Source: AC-69 sp044869895 (GTDB lineage: Bacteria; Actinomycetota; UBA4738; HRBIN12). From it: 32,932 nucleotides of DNA. Below, piece after piece: positions 8,030 to 16,554 of the stretch; position 1 is the first letter of the stretch; each line of letters opens with the position of its first letter. The notes beneath the pieces were generated by a model that saw nothing but the letters and a program-made list of their open reading frames with translations, was not told the origin of the DNA and did not search any database. The stretch covers positions 1 to 32,932 of the forward strand of contig JBIOXZ010000174.1 of assembly GCA_044869895.1 (NCBI GenBank), given 5' to 3'. Position numbers and translations under genes: made by a program.

Positions 8030-9022
8030 TCAAGGTCCCATCGTAAGGGCCATAAGGGCCTTGCCGGTATGGAGGCGATTCTCCGCCTCGTCGTAGACCA
8101 CCGAGTGTGGGCCGTCGATGACCTCGTCGGTGACCTCGGCCCCGCGGTCGGCCGGCAGGCAGTGCATGTACAGCGCATCGGACTTCGCCAACGACATCCG
8201 CCGAGCGTCGCAGATCCAGTCATCGTATCGGGCCGCGTCGGCCAGGGCGGCCGGCTCGTCGGTGAACAGGTCCAGTCGGCCCCAGGACTTCGGGTACACG
8301 ACGTCGGCGTCCCGGAAGGCCTCGTCCATGTCGTCGATCGTCGTGATGGTGCCGCCGCCGGCCGCCGCCGCCGCTTCTGCCCGCTTGCGGACATCCGTCA
8401 TGAGGTCGAAGCCGGGCGGATGGGCAAGCACCACGTCGATCCCGAACCGTGGCAGCAGCGTCAGCAGGCCCTGCGGCACCGAGAGCGGCTTGGCGTACGA
8501 GGGGGCGAACGCCCACGACACCGCGACCCGGAAACCGCGGAGATCACGACCTCGTTGCTCGCGCAGCGTCATGAGGTCGGCCAGGGTCTGGGTTGGGTGG
8601 TCCACGTCGCACTGGAGGTTGATCACGGGGATGTCCGCCCACCTCGCCACCTCCCGCATGTAGGCGTTCCCCTCGTACGGGACCAGGTCGTGGCGGATGG
8701 CCAGACCGTGCCCGTACCGCGACAGGATGATCCCCATGTCCTTCGGGCTCTCCCCGTGCGCGATCTGGGTCTTCTCGGCGTCCAGGAAGTGCGCGTGCCC
8801 ACCGAGCTGGGTCATCCCCGCCTCGAACGCGTTCCGCGTGCGGGTGGACTTGTCCAGGAACAGCATGAACAACGTCCGGTCGGCCAGGAGCCGGTGAGGC
8901 TCGCGCCGGTGGAACTTCTCCTTCAGCTCCGAGGCGAGCCCGAGCGCCTCGTCGATCTCCTCGGTCGTCCAGTCGAGGGTCTCGATGTAGTCGCGACCTC
9001 GAAGTGAGGCGCGGCCGGTCAT
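8030..9022 (-). CDS. ygeW: YgeW-type (knotted) carbamoyltransferase
   Basis: A 330-residue member of the aspartate/ornithine carbamoyltransferase superfamily. The carbamoyl-phosphate site is formed by STRTR (59-63), HPTQ (142-145) and HCLP (287-290). The match is specifically to YgeW: NLQCDVDHPTQ, the stretch APSYAKPLSVPQG (172-184, in the knotted region), and DADVVYPKSW (238-247). The ornithine-specific SMG loop is absent. YgeW occurs in purine-catabolic gene clusters and is thought to move a carbamoyl group from or to a ureido intermediate, so this is not expected to be the arginine-biosynthetic OTCase. The ATG at 9022 overlaps the stop of the upstream Mo subunit as ATGA. Substrate is not proven. 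Confidence 0.87.
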   Translation of the reverse strand: MTGRASLRGRDYIETLDWTTEEIDEALGLASELKEKFHRREPHRLLADRTLFMLFLDKSTRTRNAFEAGMTQLGGHAHFLDAEKTQIAHGESPKDMGIILSRYGHGLAIRHDLVPYEGNAYMREVARWADIPVINLQCDVDHPTQTLADLMTLREQRGRDLRGFRVAVSWAFAPSYAKPLSVPQGLLTLLPRFGIDVVLAHPPGFDLMTDVRKRAEAAAAAGGGTITTIDDMDEAFRDADVVYPKSWGRLDLFTDEPAALADAARYDDWICDARRMSLAKSDALYMHCLPADRGAEVTDEVIDGPHSVVYDEAENRLHTGKALMALTMGP

Positions 9023-11415
9023 TTCCGTCCCTCCCCCGACGGGCTGATGTCGGCCTGCACCTCGTCCTGGCCGAAGAACGTCGGCATCGGCTCGGGCCCC
9101 GGGACGTCGGGGGGCGGCGGCGGGCCGCTCGTCGTGACGGGCGGGACCAGGCCGACCAGGTCGTCGGGCCGGACCGGGACCCGGTTCAGCTCGCGTCCGG
9201 TCGCGTCGCGGAGCGCCGAGACGATAGCCGCCGTGGCCACGATCGTCGCGTTCTCGCCCGCCCCCTTCACCCCGTAGGGCACGTCGGGTTCGGGCGCCTC
9301 GACGATCTCGGTCACGACGGTCGGCATGTCCAGGATCGTGGGGATCAGATAATCGGTGAACGATGCGTTCGCGATGATCCCGTCCGTCACCTGGATCCCC
9401 TCCATGACGGCGAGGCCCAGGCCCATCGCGGTGCCTCCCTCGCTCTGACCCTCGACCCCCTGGGGGTTGATCGATCGGCCGGGGTCCATGGCCGAGGCCA
9501 CCTGGACCACCCGGACCAGCCCGAGCTCCTCGTCGACCTCGACGATCGCCCGCTGGGCGCAGAACGCGAACATGACGTGGACGTCGCCCTGGCCCCGGTG
9601 GTCCATCGCGGTCGTCCTGCGGTGCCGGAACACCCGCGTGGCCACGATCGGCTCCCTCAGGAAGTCGATAACCTCGCCGACCTCGGTGCCGTCGCTCCGG
9701 ATCATGCCGTCCTCGATGGAGAGCTCGCCAGCGTGCCCGGCGGCACGGGCCCGCCCGAACAGCTCCTCCCGCGCGGCACGGGCGGCGAGCAGCACCGCCC
9801 CGGACCCCATCAGGGTCTGGCGCGAGGCGGAGGTCGATCCCGCCGAGTCGACCTCCGTATCGGCCAGATGCAGCCGCACGTCGTCGATGCCGAGCTCGGT
9901 CCTGGCGGCCTGCACCATCACCGTGGACAGTCCCTGTCCGCACTCGACGCCCGCACTGTGCACCTCGGCCAGCGGGCCGTCGGGTCCTGCCGACAACGTC
10001 ACCCGGGCCTCGTGGAAGTCATCGAACCCCTCGCTGTACGCGACGTTCTTGTAGCCGACGGCGAACCCCACGCCCCGCTTCAGCGACTCGCCTCGGCTCA
10101 CGTTGCCGGCGCCTCCCGGATAGGTCACCGGCTCACGAAGGCCGGCCCGCTGCTGTTGGGGCATCGGGGTGTCGCGGGCCCGCTCGATCAGCTCACGGAC
10201 GGGCGCGCTCCCCTTGATGACCTGGCCCGTGGGGAGGACGGATCCCGTCCTCAGTGCGTTCAGCAGCCGAATCTCGACGGGGTCGATCGACAGGGTCGCG
10301 GCCAGCTTGTCCATCTGCGCCTCGTAGGCGAAGCACACCTGCGGCGCGCCGAAGCCGCGCATGGCCCCGCACGGGGGGTTGTTCGTGTAGACGGCGGTCC
10401 CCTCCAGGAGCGCGTTCGGCACCTCGTATGGACCGGCGGCGAAGGTGGTCGCGTTCCCGATCACGGCGGTCGACGACGATGCGAAAGCGCCGCCGTCGAT
10501 CACCACGCGGGCTCGGACGTTCACCAGCCGGCCGTCGTGGCTCGCGCCGGTGCGCATCCAGATCCGCGACGGGTGGCGATGCACGTGGGCCAGGAACGAC
10601 TCCGCCCGGTCGTAGGTGATCCGCACGGGCCGGCCGGTGTGGAGTGCCAGCATGCACGCGTGTATCTGCATGTGCAGGTCCTCCCGCGAGCCGAACGCGC
10701 CCCCCACACCGGCCAGCGACAGTCGAACCTTCTCCTCGGGCAGTCCGAGACACGGCGCGATCTGCTTGCGATCCACGTGCAGCCATTGGGTGGAGACGAA
10801 CAGGTCGACCCCGCCGTCCTCGCCCGGTACGGCCATTCCCGCCTCCAGTCCCAGCGCGGCCTGGTCCTGCATACCGGTCTCGTAGTAGCCCTCCACCCAC
10901 ACGTCCGCCTCGGCGTCGGGATCCCCGTGGACGACGCGAACGTGCCGCAGGACGTTGCCCCACTCGCGGAGCTTCGGCGCGTCGGGAGACAGCGCTTCCT
11001 CCATATCGGTCACCGGCGGCAGGACCTCGTAGTCCACGGCGATCCGGCCCACCGCCCGGCGGGCCAGCTCGGGCGTCTCGGCCGCCACCACGGCCACGGG
11101 CTGGCCGACGTACAGGACCTCGTCCCAGGCCAGGACGGGCTGGTCGGCGAATTCCAAGCCGTAGGTCCTCCTGCCCGGGACGTCGTCGGCCAGTAGGAGC
11201 GCGTGGACCCCCGGCCCGCTCAACGCCTGGGAGACGTCGATGGACCGGATCCGTGCCCGTGGGTGCGGGCTGCGGAGGGTGTGGCCGAACAACATGTCGT
11301 CGTGCCACAGGTCACCCCCGTAGGCGAACTCGCCCTTCACCTTCGGGTTGCCGTCGACCCGACGGACGCTCTCCCCCACCCCACCGCGCAGGCGCTCACC
11401 GAGACGAACGCTCAT
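9019..11415 (-). CDS. xdhA: molybdopterin-binding large subunit, xanthine dehydrogenase type (XdhA-like)
   Basis: A 798-residue catalytic subunit of a molybdenum hydroxylase, expected to use water to oxidise a purine or related N-heterocycle. The N-terminal hammerhead domain contains the SVRRVDGNPKVKGEF region; the Mo-cofactor domains include GGAFGSRED, NNPPCGAMRGFG, ECGQGLSTVMVQ and the catalytic glutamate in the VKGAGEN motif near the C-terminus. The ATG at 11415 overlaps the upstream deaminase stop as ATGA; the frame extends further upstream but only as a shadow. Separate FAD and [2Fe-2S] subunits are encoded a few genes upstream, with the deaminase between them. The last 40 residues are Pro-rich and unusual. 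A CO-dehydrogenase is excluded because the CoxL active-site AYRCSFR loop is absent. The exact substrate is inferred from context. Confidence 0.88.
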   Translation of the reverse strand: MSVRLGERLRGGVGESVRRVDGNPKVKGEFAYGGDLWHDDMLFGHTLRSPHPRARIRSIDVSQALSGPGVHALLLADDVPGRRTYGLEFADQPVLAWDEVLYVGQPVAVVAAETPELARRAVGRIAVDYEVLPPVTDMEEALSPDAPKLREWGNVLRHVRVVHGDPDAEADVWVEGYYETGMQDQAALGLEAGMAVPGEDGGVDLFVSTQWLHVDRKQIAPCLGLPEEKVRLSLAGVGGAFGSREDLHMQIHACMLALHTGRPVRITYDRAESFLAHVHRHPSRIWMRTGASHDGRLVNVRARVVIDGGAFASSSTAVIGNATTFAAGPYEVPNALLEGTAVYTNNPPCGAMRGFGAPQVCFAYEAQMDKLAATLSIDPVEIRLLNALRTGSVLPTGQVIKGSAPVRELIERARDTPMPQQQRAGLREPVTYPGGAGNVSRGESLKRGVGFAVGYKNVAYSEGFDDFHEARVTLSAGPDGPLAEVHSAGVECGQGLSTVMVQAARTELGIDDVRLHLADTEVDSAGSTSASRQTLMGSGAVLLAARAAREELFGRARAAGHAGELSIEDGMIRSDGTEVGEVIDFLREPIVATRVFRHRRTTAMDHRGQGDVHVMFAFCAQRAIVEVDEELGLVRVVQVASAMDPGRSINPQGVEGQSEGGTAMGLGLAVMEGIQVTDGIIANASFTDYLIPTILDMPTVVTEIVEAPEPDVPYGVKGAGENATIVATAAIVSALRDATGRELNRVPVRPDDLVGLVPPVTTSGPPPPPDVPGPEPMPTFFGQDEVQADISPSGEGRK

Positions 11416-12791
11416 CGGGCGTCCCCCGCAGCGACCCGCCGAGCCACGCGGTGCCCCTCCGCCGCGATGTCCTCCTCGTCGGCCGTGACCAGCCGGCCGT
11501 CGCGGACGACGGCGTGGCCCTCGACGAGCAGATGCAAGGGCCGACCGGACCCGCACAGGACCAGCGCAGCCACCGGGTCGACCTCGGCCCCCGCGTGAGA
11601 CAGGTCATCAACCCGGAACAGCGCGACGTCGGCTCGCTTCCCCGGCTCGAGCGAGCCCACGTCGTCGCGTCCGAGGCAGGCCGCGCCGCCCCCGGTGGCC
11701 ATCCGGAGTACCTCGGAGGCGGACAGGCCTTCCGACGCGCCGCGGGCCCGACTGACGAGCACCGCCTGACGTACCTCGGCCAGGAGGTTCCCAGCATCGT
11801 TCGATGCCGAGCCGTCCACCCCCAGGCCGACCGTGGCTCCCTCGCGCAGGAGCGTCACGGCGGGCGCGATGCCCGAGCCGAGCCGAAGGTTCGACGTGGG
11901 GCACCACGCGACGCCCGTCCCGGTTTCGGCGACCCGGCGGATGTCCTTGTCGTCCAGGTGGACGCAGTGGGCCAGCCAAACGTCGGATCCTAGCCACTCC
12001 CAGTCATCGAGCAGCTCGAGCGGCCGCCGGTCGAAGGTCTCGACGCAGAACGCCTCCTCCTCCAAGGTCTCGGCAATGTGGGTGTGCATGCGCACATCGA
12101 GCCGGCGCGCCAGCTCGGCCGACTCGCGCATCAACCGCTCGGTCACCGAGAACGGCGAGCATGGTGCGACGGCGATGCGGAGCATCGAGCCCGGTCCAGG
12201 GTCGTGGTGCTGGGTGACCGCCTCCTCCGTGGCCGCCAGGGCATCGTCGGTGTCTTCCACCACCGAGTCGGGCGGCAGCCCGCCCCGAGACTGCCCGAGG
12301 TCCATCGAGCCCCGACAGGGGTGGAACCGGAGGCCGAGCTCGCGGGCGGCGTCGATCTCGGCCTCCAGGACGCCCGGCCGGCCCGGCGGGAAGAGGTAAT
12401 GGTGATCGGTGGTGGTGGTGCAGCCCGAGAGCGCCAGCTCGGCCAGGCTGACCCGAGCCGCGGCCCGTTCCCACTCGGCGTCGACGCCCGCCCATGCCGG
12501 ATAGAGCTCGCGGAGCCAGCCGAACAGCCCCTGATCCTGGGCTCGGACGCGGGTGAGCGTCTGGTACAGATGGTGATGGGTGTTGATGAGGCCGGGGACA
12601 GCCACCGTCCCCCGGCCGTCGAGCCGCTCCGCCGCGGCCCCCCCGGCAGCGCCGTCGGCGCCTGGCGGCGGGCCGGAGCCCACCCACGCCACCACGCCGT
12701 CCTGGATCAGGATCGACCCGCCGGCCACCTCGGTGCCGGCGTCGTCCATGGTCACGACGACCTCGCAGCCTTCGATCAGCAGGCGGCTCAC
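11412..12791 (-). CDS. 8-oxoguanine deaminase-like amidohydrolase
   Basis: A 459-residue amidohydrolase of the COG0402 deaminase group. Zinc ligands are H72 and H74 (NTHHHLYQTL), H238 (HTHIAE), H275 (LAHCVH) and D326 (GVDGSASND). The combination THHHLYQTLTR, TDHHYLFPP (128-136) and HPCRGSMDLG (157-166) is what I associate with 8-oxoguanine deaminases, which convert 8-oxoguanine to urate. Guanine deaminase or a triazine-type hydrolase are alternatives within the superfamily. The GTG start at 12791 overlaps the [2Fe-2S] subunit stop as GTGA. Its insertion between subunit genes of a xanthine-dehydrogenase-type enzyme supports a purine role, since both activities would feed urate. Confidence 0.82.
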   Translation of the reverse strand: MSRLLIEGCEVVVTMDDAGTEVAGGSILIQDGVVAWVGSGPPPGADGAAGGAAAERLDGRGTVAVPGLINTHHHLYQTLTRVRAQDQGLFGWLRELYPAWAGVDAEWERAAARVSLAELALSGCTTTTDHHYLFPPGRPGVLEAEIDAARELGLRFHPCRGSMDLGQSRGGLPPDSVVEDTDDALAATEEAVTQHHDPGPGSMLRIAVAPCSPFSVTERLMRESAELARRLDVRMHTHIAETLEEEAFCVETFDRRPLELLDDWEWLGSDVWLAHCVHLDDKDIRRVAETGTGVAWCPTSNLRLGSGIAPAVTLLREGATVGLGVDGSASNDAGNLLAEVRQAVLVSRARGASEGLSASEVLRMATGGGAACLGRDDVGSLEPGKRADVALFRVDDLSHAGAEVDPVAALVLCGSGRPLHLLVEGHAVVRDGRLVTADEEDIAAEGHRVARRVAAGDAR

Positions 12792-13267
12792 CAGTCACCT
12801 CCTCGCTTCCGCTCGGCCGCAAGGCTCACGGCGTCCATGATTTTCTGGTAGCCGGTGCACCGGCACAGGTTGCCGGAGAGCGCCTCGCGGACGGCGGCCT
12901 CGCTCGGGGACGGGTCGTGGTCGAGGAGATCCGCCACGGCCACCACCAGCCCCGGCGTGCAGAATCCGCACTGCACGGCCCCCGCTTCCAGGAACGCCTC
13001 CTGGACCGGGTGCAGGCCCTCCTCGCCGGTTCCCGTCAGCGATTCCACCGTCCGCACCTCTCGCTCGTGGGCCTGGGATGCCAGGACCAGGCACGCGCAC
13101 ACGAGGTCGCCGTCCAGCCAGACCGAGCAGGAGCCGCACTCACCTTGCTCGCACGCATTCTTCGACCCCCGGAGCCCGAAGTCCTCCCGCACGGCGAACA
13201 GCAGGCTCGCGCCGGGCCACACGTCGGCCTCAAGCCACTCATCGTTCACTTTGACCCGGATCAGCAT
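12788..13267 (-). CDS. xdhC: [2Fe-2S] subunit, xanthine dehydrogenase type (XdhC-like)
   Basis: A 159-residue small subunit with the two-cluster arrangement of molybdenum hydroxylases. The plant-ferredoxin-like cluster is held by C39, C44, C47 and C59 (CEQGECGSC), and the helical-domain cluster by C100, C103, C135 and C137 (QCGFCTPG and NLCRCTGY). It carries electrons from the Mo site to FAD. The ATG at 13267 follows the FAD-subunit stop by 10 bases. All eight cysteines are present and the length is normal for this stand-alone subunit. Confidence 0.92.
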   Translation of the reverse strand: MLIRVKVNDEWLEADVWPGASLLFAVREDFGLRGSKNACEQGECGSCSVWLDGDLVCACLVLASQAHEREVRTVESLTGTGEEGLHPVQEAFLEAGAVQCGFCTPGLVVAVADLLDHDPSPSEAAVREALSGNLCRCTGYQKIMDAVSLAAERKRGGDW

Positions 13268-13277
13268 CTCGTCGTCC

Positions 13278-14159
13278 TCATGCGAGCTTGGCCTCCGCGA
13301 CGCGCTCCGTCAGCGCCCAGCCCAGGGCCCGGCGGGCCAGCACAAGGCAGGCGTGCCGGCGGTACCCGGCGGTGCCGCGCACGTCGTCGATGGGAGCCGC
13401 CGCCCCGCTCACCCGTTCCGCGAAACCGTCGAGGTCGCCCGATGGGAGGGACGCCGACGGATCGTCCCACCCGCCCGCGCGCGACAATGCTTCGGCGGCG
13501 AAGGCCTCGGCCTCCGGCGCCCGCAGGACGGTCGGGCCGACCGATCCGAGTGCCACCCGAACCGTCCTGGCGTCCTCGTCCATCACCAGGCACAGGTTGG
13601 CCACCGCGATGACCATTGCGTTCCGCGTTCCGACCTTCGAGAAGGACTGGGGACCTCGGGCCACCCTCCACCGGGCTCCCAGGATCAACTCATCGGGGGC
13701 CATCGCGTTCCGCTTGGGCCCGAGGAAGAACTCGTTCCAGGGCATCGATCGGGTGCGATCTCCGGCTGCGATGAGCACCACCTCGCCGTCGTGGGCGACC
13801 AGGACGGGGACGGCGTCGCCCGCCGGGGACGCCGTGCCGAGGTTCCCCCCGACGGTGCCCCGGTTGCGGATCTGGGGCGACCCCACCGACCTCGAAGCCT
13901 GCGCGAGCGCTCGCATCTCAGGGAGCTCGTGCAACGCCCGCGTGTACGTGAGGCCCGCGCCGAGAAAGAGGTTCCCGTCCTCCCGGCGCCATGTGTTCAG
14001 CTCGGACAGGCGAGAGACGTCGATCATGACATCGGGCCTGCTCCGGTCGAAGTTCAGGTCCACCATGAGGTCCGTCCCGCCGGCGATCGGCACGGCCTCG
14101 GGATGGGCCGCTTTCAGCTCCAGCGCCTCCTCCAGCCCACGAGGCAAGAGGACCTCCAT
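13278..14159 (-). CDS. xdhB: FAD-binding subunit, xanthine dehydrogenase type (XdhB-like)
   Basis: A 293-residue medium subunit of the CoxM/XdhB family. FAD-binding motifs are PIAGGTDLMVDL near residues 24-35 and NRGTVGGNLGTASPAGD near 98-114, followed by the C-terminal CO-dehydrogenase flavoprotein domain. It accepts electrons from the [2Fe-2S] subunit and passes them to NAD+ or another acceptor. No isoalloxazine-shielding changes can be judged by eye. It lies 16 bases downstream of the LLM gene and 10 bases upstream of the [2Fe-2S] gene. Together with the two other subunits it would make a complete heterotrimer. Confidence 0.92.
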   Translation of the reverse strand: MEVLLPRGLEEALELKAAHPEAVPIAGGTDLMVDLNFDRSRPDVMIDVSRLSELNTWRREDGNLFLGAGLTYTRALHELPEMRALAQASRSVGSPQIRNRGTVGGNLGTASPAGDAVPVLVAHDGEVVLIAAGDRTRSMPWNEFFLGPKRNAMAPDELILGARWRVARGPQSFSKVGTRNAMVIAVANLCLVMDEDARTVRVALGSVGPTVLRAPEAEAFAAEALSRAGGWDDPSASLPSGDLDGFAERVSGAAAPIDDVRGTAGYRRHACLVLARRALGWALTERVAEAKLA

Positions 14160-14175
14160 CAGGGCTTCCTCGGCA

Positions 14176-15198
14176 TCAGAACTTCCCCTCGGCGAAGGCG
14201 TCGATCATGGCGAACACGTCGTCGCCGAGCGGATACAGGATCGGGCAGGTGCACCCGGCCTCGACGTACTCGCGGACCTTGGCCCGGCACTCATCGGGCG
14301 TTCCGGAGGCCGTGATCATCTGGACCACGTCGTCGGGAACGAGCTTCATGGCGTGTCGAATCTCCTCTTCCGACGCCGGCCAGGTGAGGACCCCGCCGAT
14401 CTCGTCCAGGAGCGACTGATCGACACCGCTCGCCTTCCCGATGTGGGGCTGCTGCCCCAGGTACTGCGTCACGAGCTCTCGGGCCCGGTCGAGCGCCGCC
14501 TCGCGGTCCTCGTCGAGCGAGCACACCACGAGCTGTGGCCGGTCCACATCCTCCACCGTCCGCCCCGCCCGAGCAGCACCGGCAGCCAGGTGCTCCAGCG
14601 CCGAGTGGTTGTACCTCGGCCCGACCAGGTAGTTGAGGAGCACCCCGTCGCCGATCTCCCCGGCCAGCTCCATCATCTTCATGCCGGTGGCCCCGATGTA
14701 GATCGGCACGTTCCTCGGCGAACGATCACCGTGGACGATGTCGATCTCGATGTCGTCGACGTTGACGAACTCGCCGTCGAACGTCACCCGCTCCATGGCC
14801 ATCAGCCGGCGAGCCGTTTCGACGACCTCCCGCATCGCCTGGAGCGGCTTCCGGCGGTCCACGCCGACCTTGGTCGCGACCGGCTCCCACCACGCGCCGA
14901 TCCCGAGCATCACCCGGCCCGGCGCCAGGTCGTCGAGCGTCACGAACGTGGCGGCCAGGAGCCCCACGTTTCGGGTCCAGTTGTTCACCACGCCCGAGCC
15001 CACCTTGATGCGCTCGGTCGTGGCAGCGAACGCGGCCATTGGGACGGTGGCCTCCCGGACGAGCCGGCTCTCCGCCTGCCACACGGCCTCGAAGCCCCGG
15101 TCCTCCGCGTAGCGTACGTACTCGATGCCCTCGCGCAACGGGTGCTTGTCCTGGAGGTACAGCGCGACCCGGCCGTCGGCGCTCACCGCCATGGTCAC
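14176..15198 (-). CDS. LLM-class flavin/F420-dependent oxidoreductase
   Basis: About 340 residues, luciferase-like TIM barrel. The segment KVGSGVVNNWTRNVGLLA, then LAPGRVMLGIGAW and the phosphate-binding NVPIYIGATGMKMMELAG, resemble the F420-dependent methylene-tetrahydromethanopterin reductase-like subgroup. The C-terminal SGTPDECRAKVREY motif is also typical. The start is GTG at 15198 (GTGA overlap with ssnA) or ATG at 15192. LLM enzymes include F420-dependent dehydrogenases and reductases and flavin monooxygenases, among them RutA, which opens the uracil ring. Lying between ssnA and the FAD subunit gene, it could reduce or open an oxopurine-derived ring; that is inference. The cofactor cannot be settled by eye. 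Confidence 0.85.
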   Translation of the reverse strand: MTMAVSADGRVALYLQDKHPLREGIEYVRYAEDRGFEAVWQAESRLVREATVPMAAFAATTERIKVGSGVVNNWTRNVGLLAATFVTLDDLAPGRVMLGIGAWWEPVATKVGVDRRKPLQAMREVVETARRLMAMERVTFDGEFVNVDDIEIDIVHGDRSPRNVPIYIGATGMKMMELAGEIGDGVLLNYLVGPRYNHSALEHLAAGAARAGRTVEDVDRPQLVVCSLDEDREAALDRARELVTQYLGQQPHIGKASGVDQSLLDEIGGVLTWPASEEEIRHAMKLVPDDVVQMITASGTPDECRAKVREYVEAGCTCPILYPLGDDVFAMIDAFAEGKF

Positions 15199-16544
15199 TC
15201 GTCCCCCGCCGGCTCGAACCGGTGGGCCGGGATCGCATCGATCCGTTCCCACAGCTCCTGTGCGGCGGCCTGGCTGAAGGCTCTGGGGTCGCCCTCGCCT
15301 CTCCGTCGGAGCCGTCGTTCCCGGACCACCACCGAACCGTCGACTACGACGTCGCGGACGTGTGACGCTGAGAGCCCGAACACCCAGTGACCGCCCAGGT
15401 TCTCGGCCGACAGCGGCGTCGGGGGGTCGTAGTCGAGCACGACGAGGTCGGCCGGCGCGCCGCGCTCGATCCGACCGAGGAGGGGTTCGCCGAACCCCCG
15501 TCCCGCGAACGCGGCCCCGGCCGCGACGCGGCCGAGCACCCATGAGGGCGAGATCGAGGGATCGTCCTCGTGCCCTCGCCAGTACGCAGCCTGGGACTCG
15601 GCGAACAGGTCGCCGCCGATCCCGTCGGTCCCGAGCGCGACCCGGTCGCCGAGCCTGGCGACCGGCGCCCGGCCGACGCGATTGTTCATGTTCGAGCGCG
15701 GGTTGTGGGCGACCCACGCCCCCGAGTCGCGGATCAGGTCGATCTCGCGGTCGTCGACGTGCACGCAGTGGGCGAGGAGCGAGCGCTCGGTGAGCGCCCC
15801 GGCGTCGGCCAGCCGATCGACCACGCGTCGGCCGAACCGAACCTCGGCGTCGCGTTGGTCCGCCGCGTCCTCGGCAACGTGGACGTGGATCCCGACGTCG
15901 AACTCGTTCGCAAGCGAAACGCAAGCCGCCAGGGTCTCCGGGGACAGGGTGAACGACGCGTGCGCCCCGACCATCGTCCGACGGATCCGCCCGAGGCCCT
16001 CCCGGTCGGAGATCTCCTCCTTCAGCCTCCGGTGGGTCTCCTCCAGCCCGGCGGCAGCCGTGTCCAGACCGTCACGGTCCGTGACCTCGTAGCAGAGGAT
16101 CCGGCGGACCCCGAGGCCCCGGAGGCCCCGGTCGACCGATTCGAGCGAGTCCTCGATGGCGAAGGGTGAGGCGTGGTGGTCCACGATCGTGGTCGTGCCG
16201 GCGAGAAGGGCCTCGGCGCCCCCCGACCACGCCGACCAGTGGATCGACGACGGGTCGAGCGCGCGGTCCAGGCGCCACCACACGCGCTGAAGGATCTGCA
16301 CGAAGGTCTGGGGCGGCTCGAGGCGGTACGGCATCCCTCGCGCCAGCGACGAGTACAGATGATGATGTGCACAGACGTTCCCCGGGATCACGAGGCACCC
16401 CGTGCAGTCGATCGACGAGGCGGCTGGGGGGACACCACCCTCTACGGCCTCGACCCGGCCGTCCCGGATGGCGATCGATGCAAAGGTCACGGAGGGAGGG
16501 TCGAGCGCGGTGACCACCGTCCCTCCCGACAGGACCAGGTCCAT
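15195..16544 (-). CDS. ssnA: SsnA-type aminohydrolase
   Basis: A 449-residue amidohydrolase matching the SsnA family rather than guanine deaminase in general. Metal-binding motifs are CAHHHLYSSLARG, VHVAED, LAHCVH and the Asp in ALGTDGIGGD. Diagnostic stretches are VWWRLDRALD, VDHHASP and HNPRSNMNNRVG, all nearly the same in E. coli SsnA. ssnA travels with xdhD and ygfK in purine and selenium-linked clusters; its reaction is generally described as hydrolysis or deamination of a purine-derived substrate and remains unsettled. The ATG at 16544 is preceded by a GAAGGGGGCAGG ribosome binding site and follows the xdhD-like stop by 10 bases. Upstream in-frame sequence is rejected as shadow. Confidence 0.9.
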   Translation of the reverse strand: MDLVLSGGTVVTALDPPSVTFASIAIRDGRVEAVEGGVPPAASSIDCTGCLVIPGNVCAHHHLYSSLARGMPYRLEPPQTFVQILQRVWWRLDRALDPSSIHWSAWSGGAEALLAGTTTIVDHHASPFAIEDSLESVDRGLRGLGVRRILCYEVTDRDGLDTAAAGLEETHRRLKEEISDREGLGRIRRTMVGAHASFTLSPETLAACVSLANEFDVGIHVHVAEDAADQRDAEVRFGRRVVDRLADAGALTERSLLAHCVHVDDREIDLIRDSGAWVAHNPRSNMNNRVGRAPVARLGDRVALGTDGIGGDLFAESQAAYWRGHEDDPSISPSWVLGRVAAGAAFAGRGFGEPLLGRIERGAPADLVVLDYDPPTPLSAENLGGHWVFGLSASHVRDVVVDGSVVVRERRLRRRGEGDPRAFSQAAAQELWERIDAIPAHRFEPAGDE

Positions 16545-16554
16545 CCTGCCCCCT

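Noticed and set aside
8030..9022. Anabolic ornithine carbamoyltransferase (ArgF)
   Set aside because: The ornithine SMG loop is missing, while YgeW-specific stretches (NLQCDVDHPTQ, YAKPLSVPQG, VVYPKSW) are present, and no arginine genes are nearby.
9004..11196. Long plus-strand open frame of about 730 codons
   Set aside because: It is antisense to the Mo subunit gene, with Arg/His/Pro-rich low-complexity product and no family motifs; long shadows are expected in high-GC DNA.
9019..11415. Carbon monoxide dehydrogenase large subunit (CoxL)
   Set aside because: The form I CoxL active-site loop with AYRCSFR is absent, and the neighbours are deaminases and carbamoyltransferases rather than cox accessory genes.
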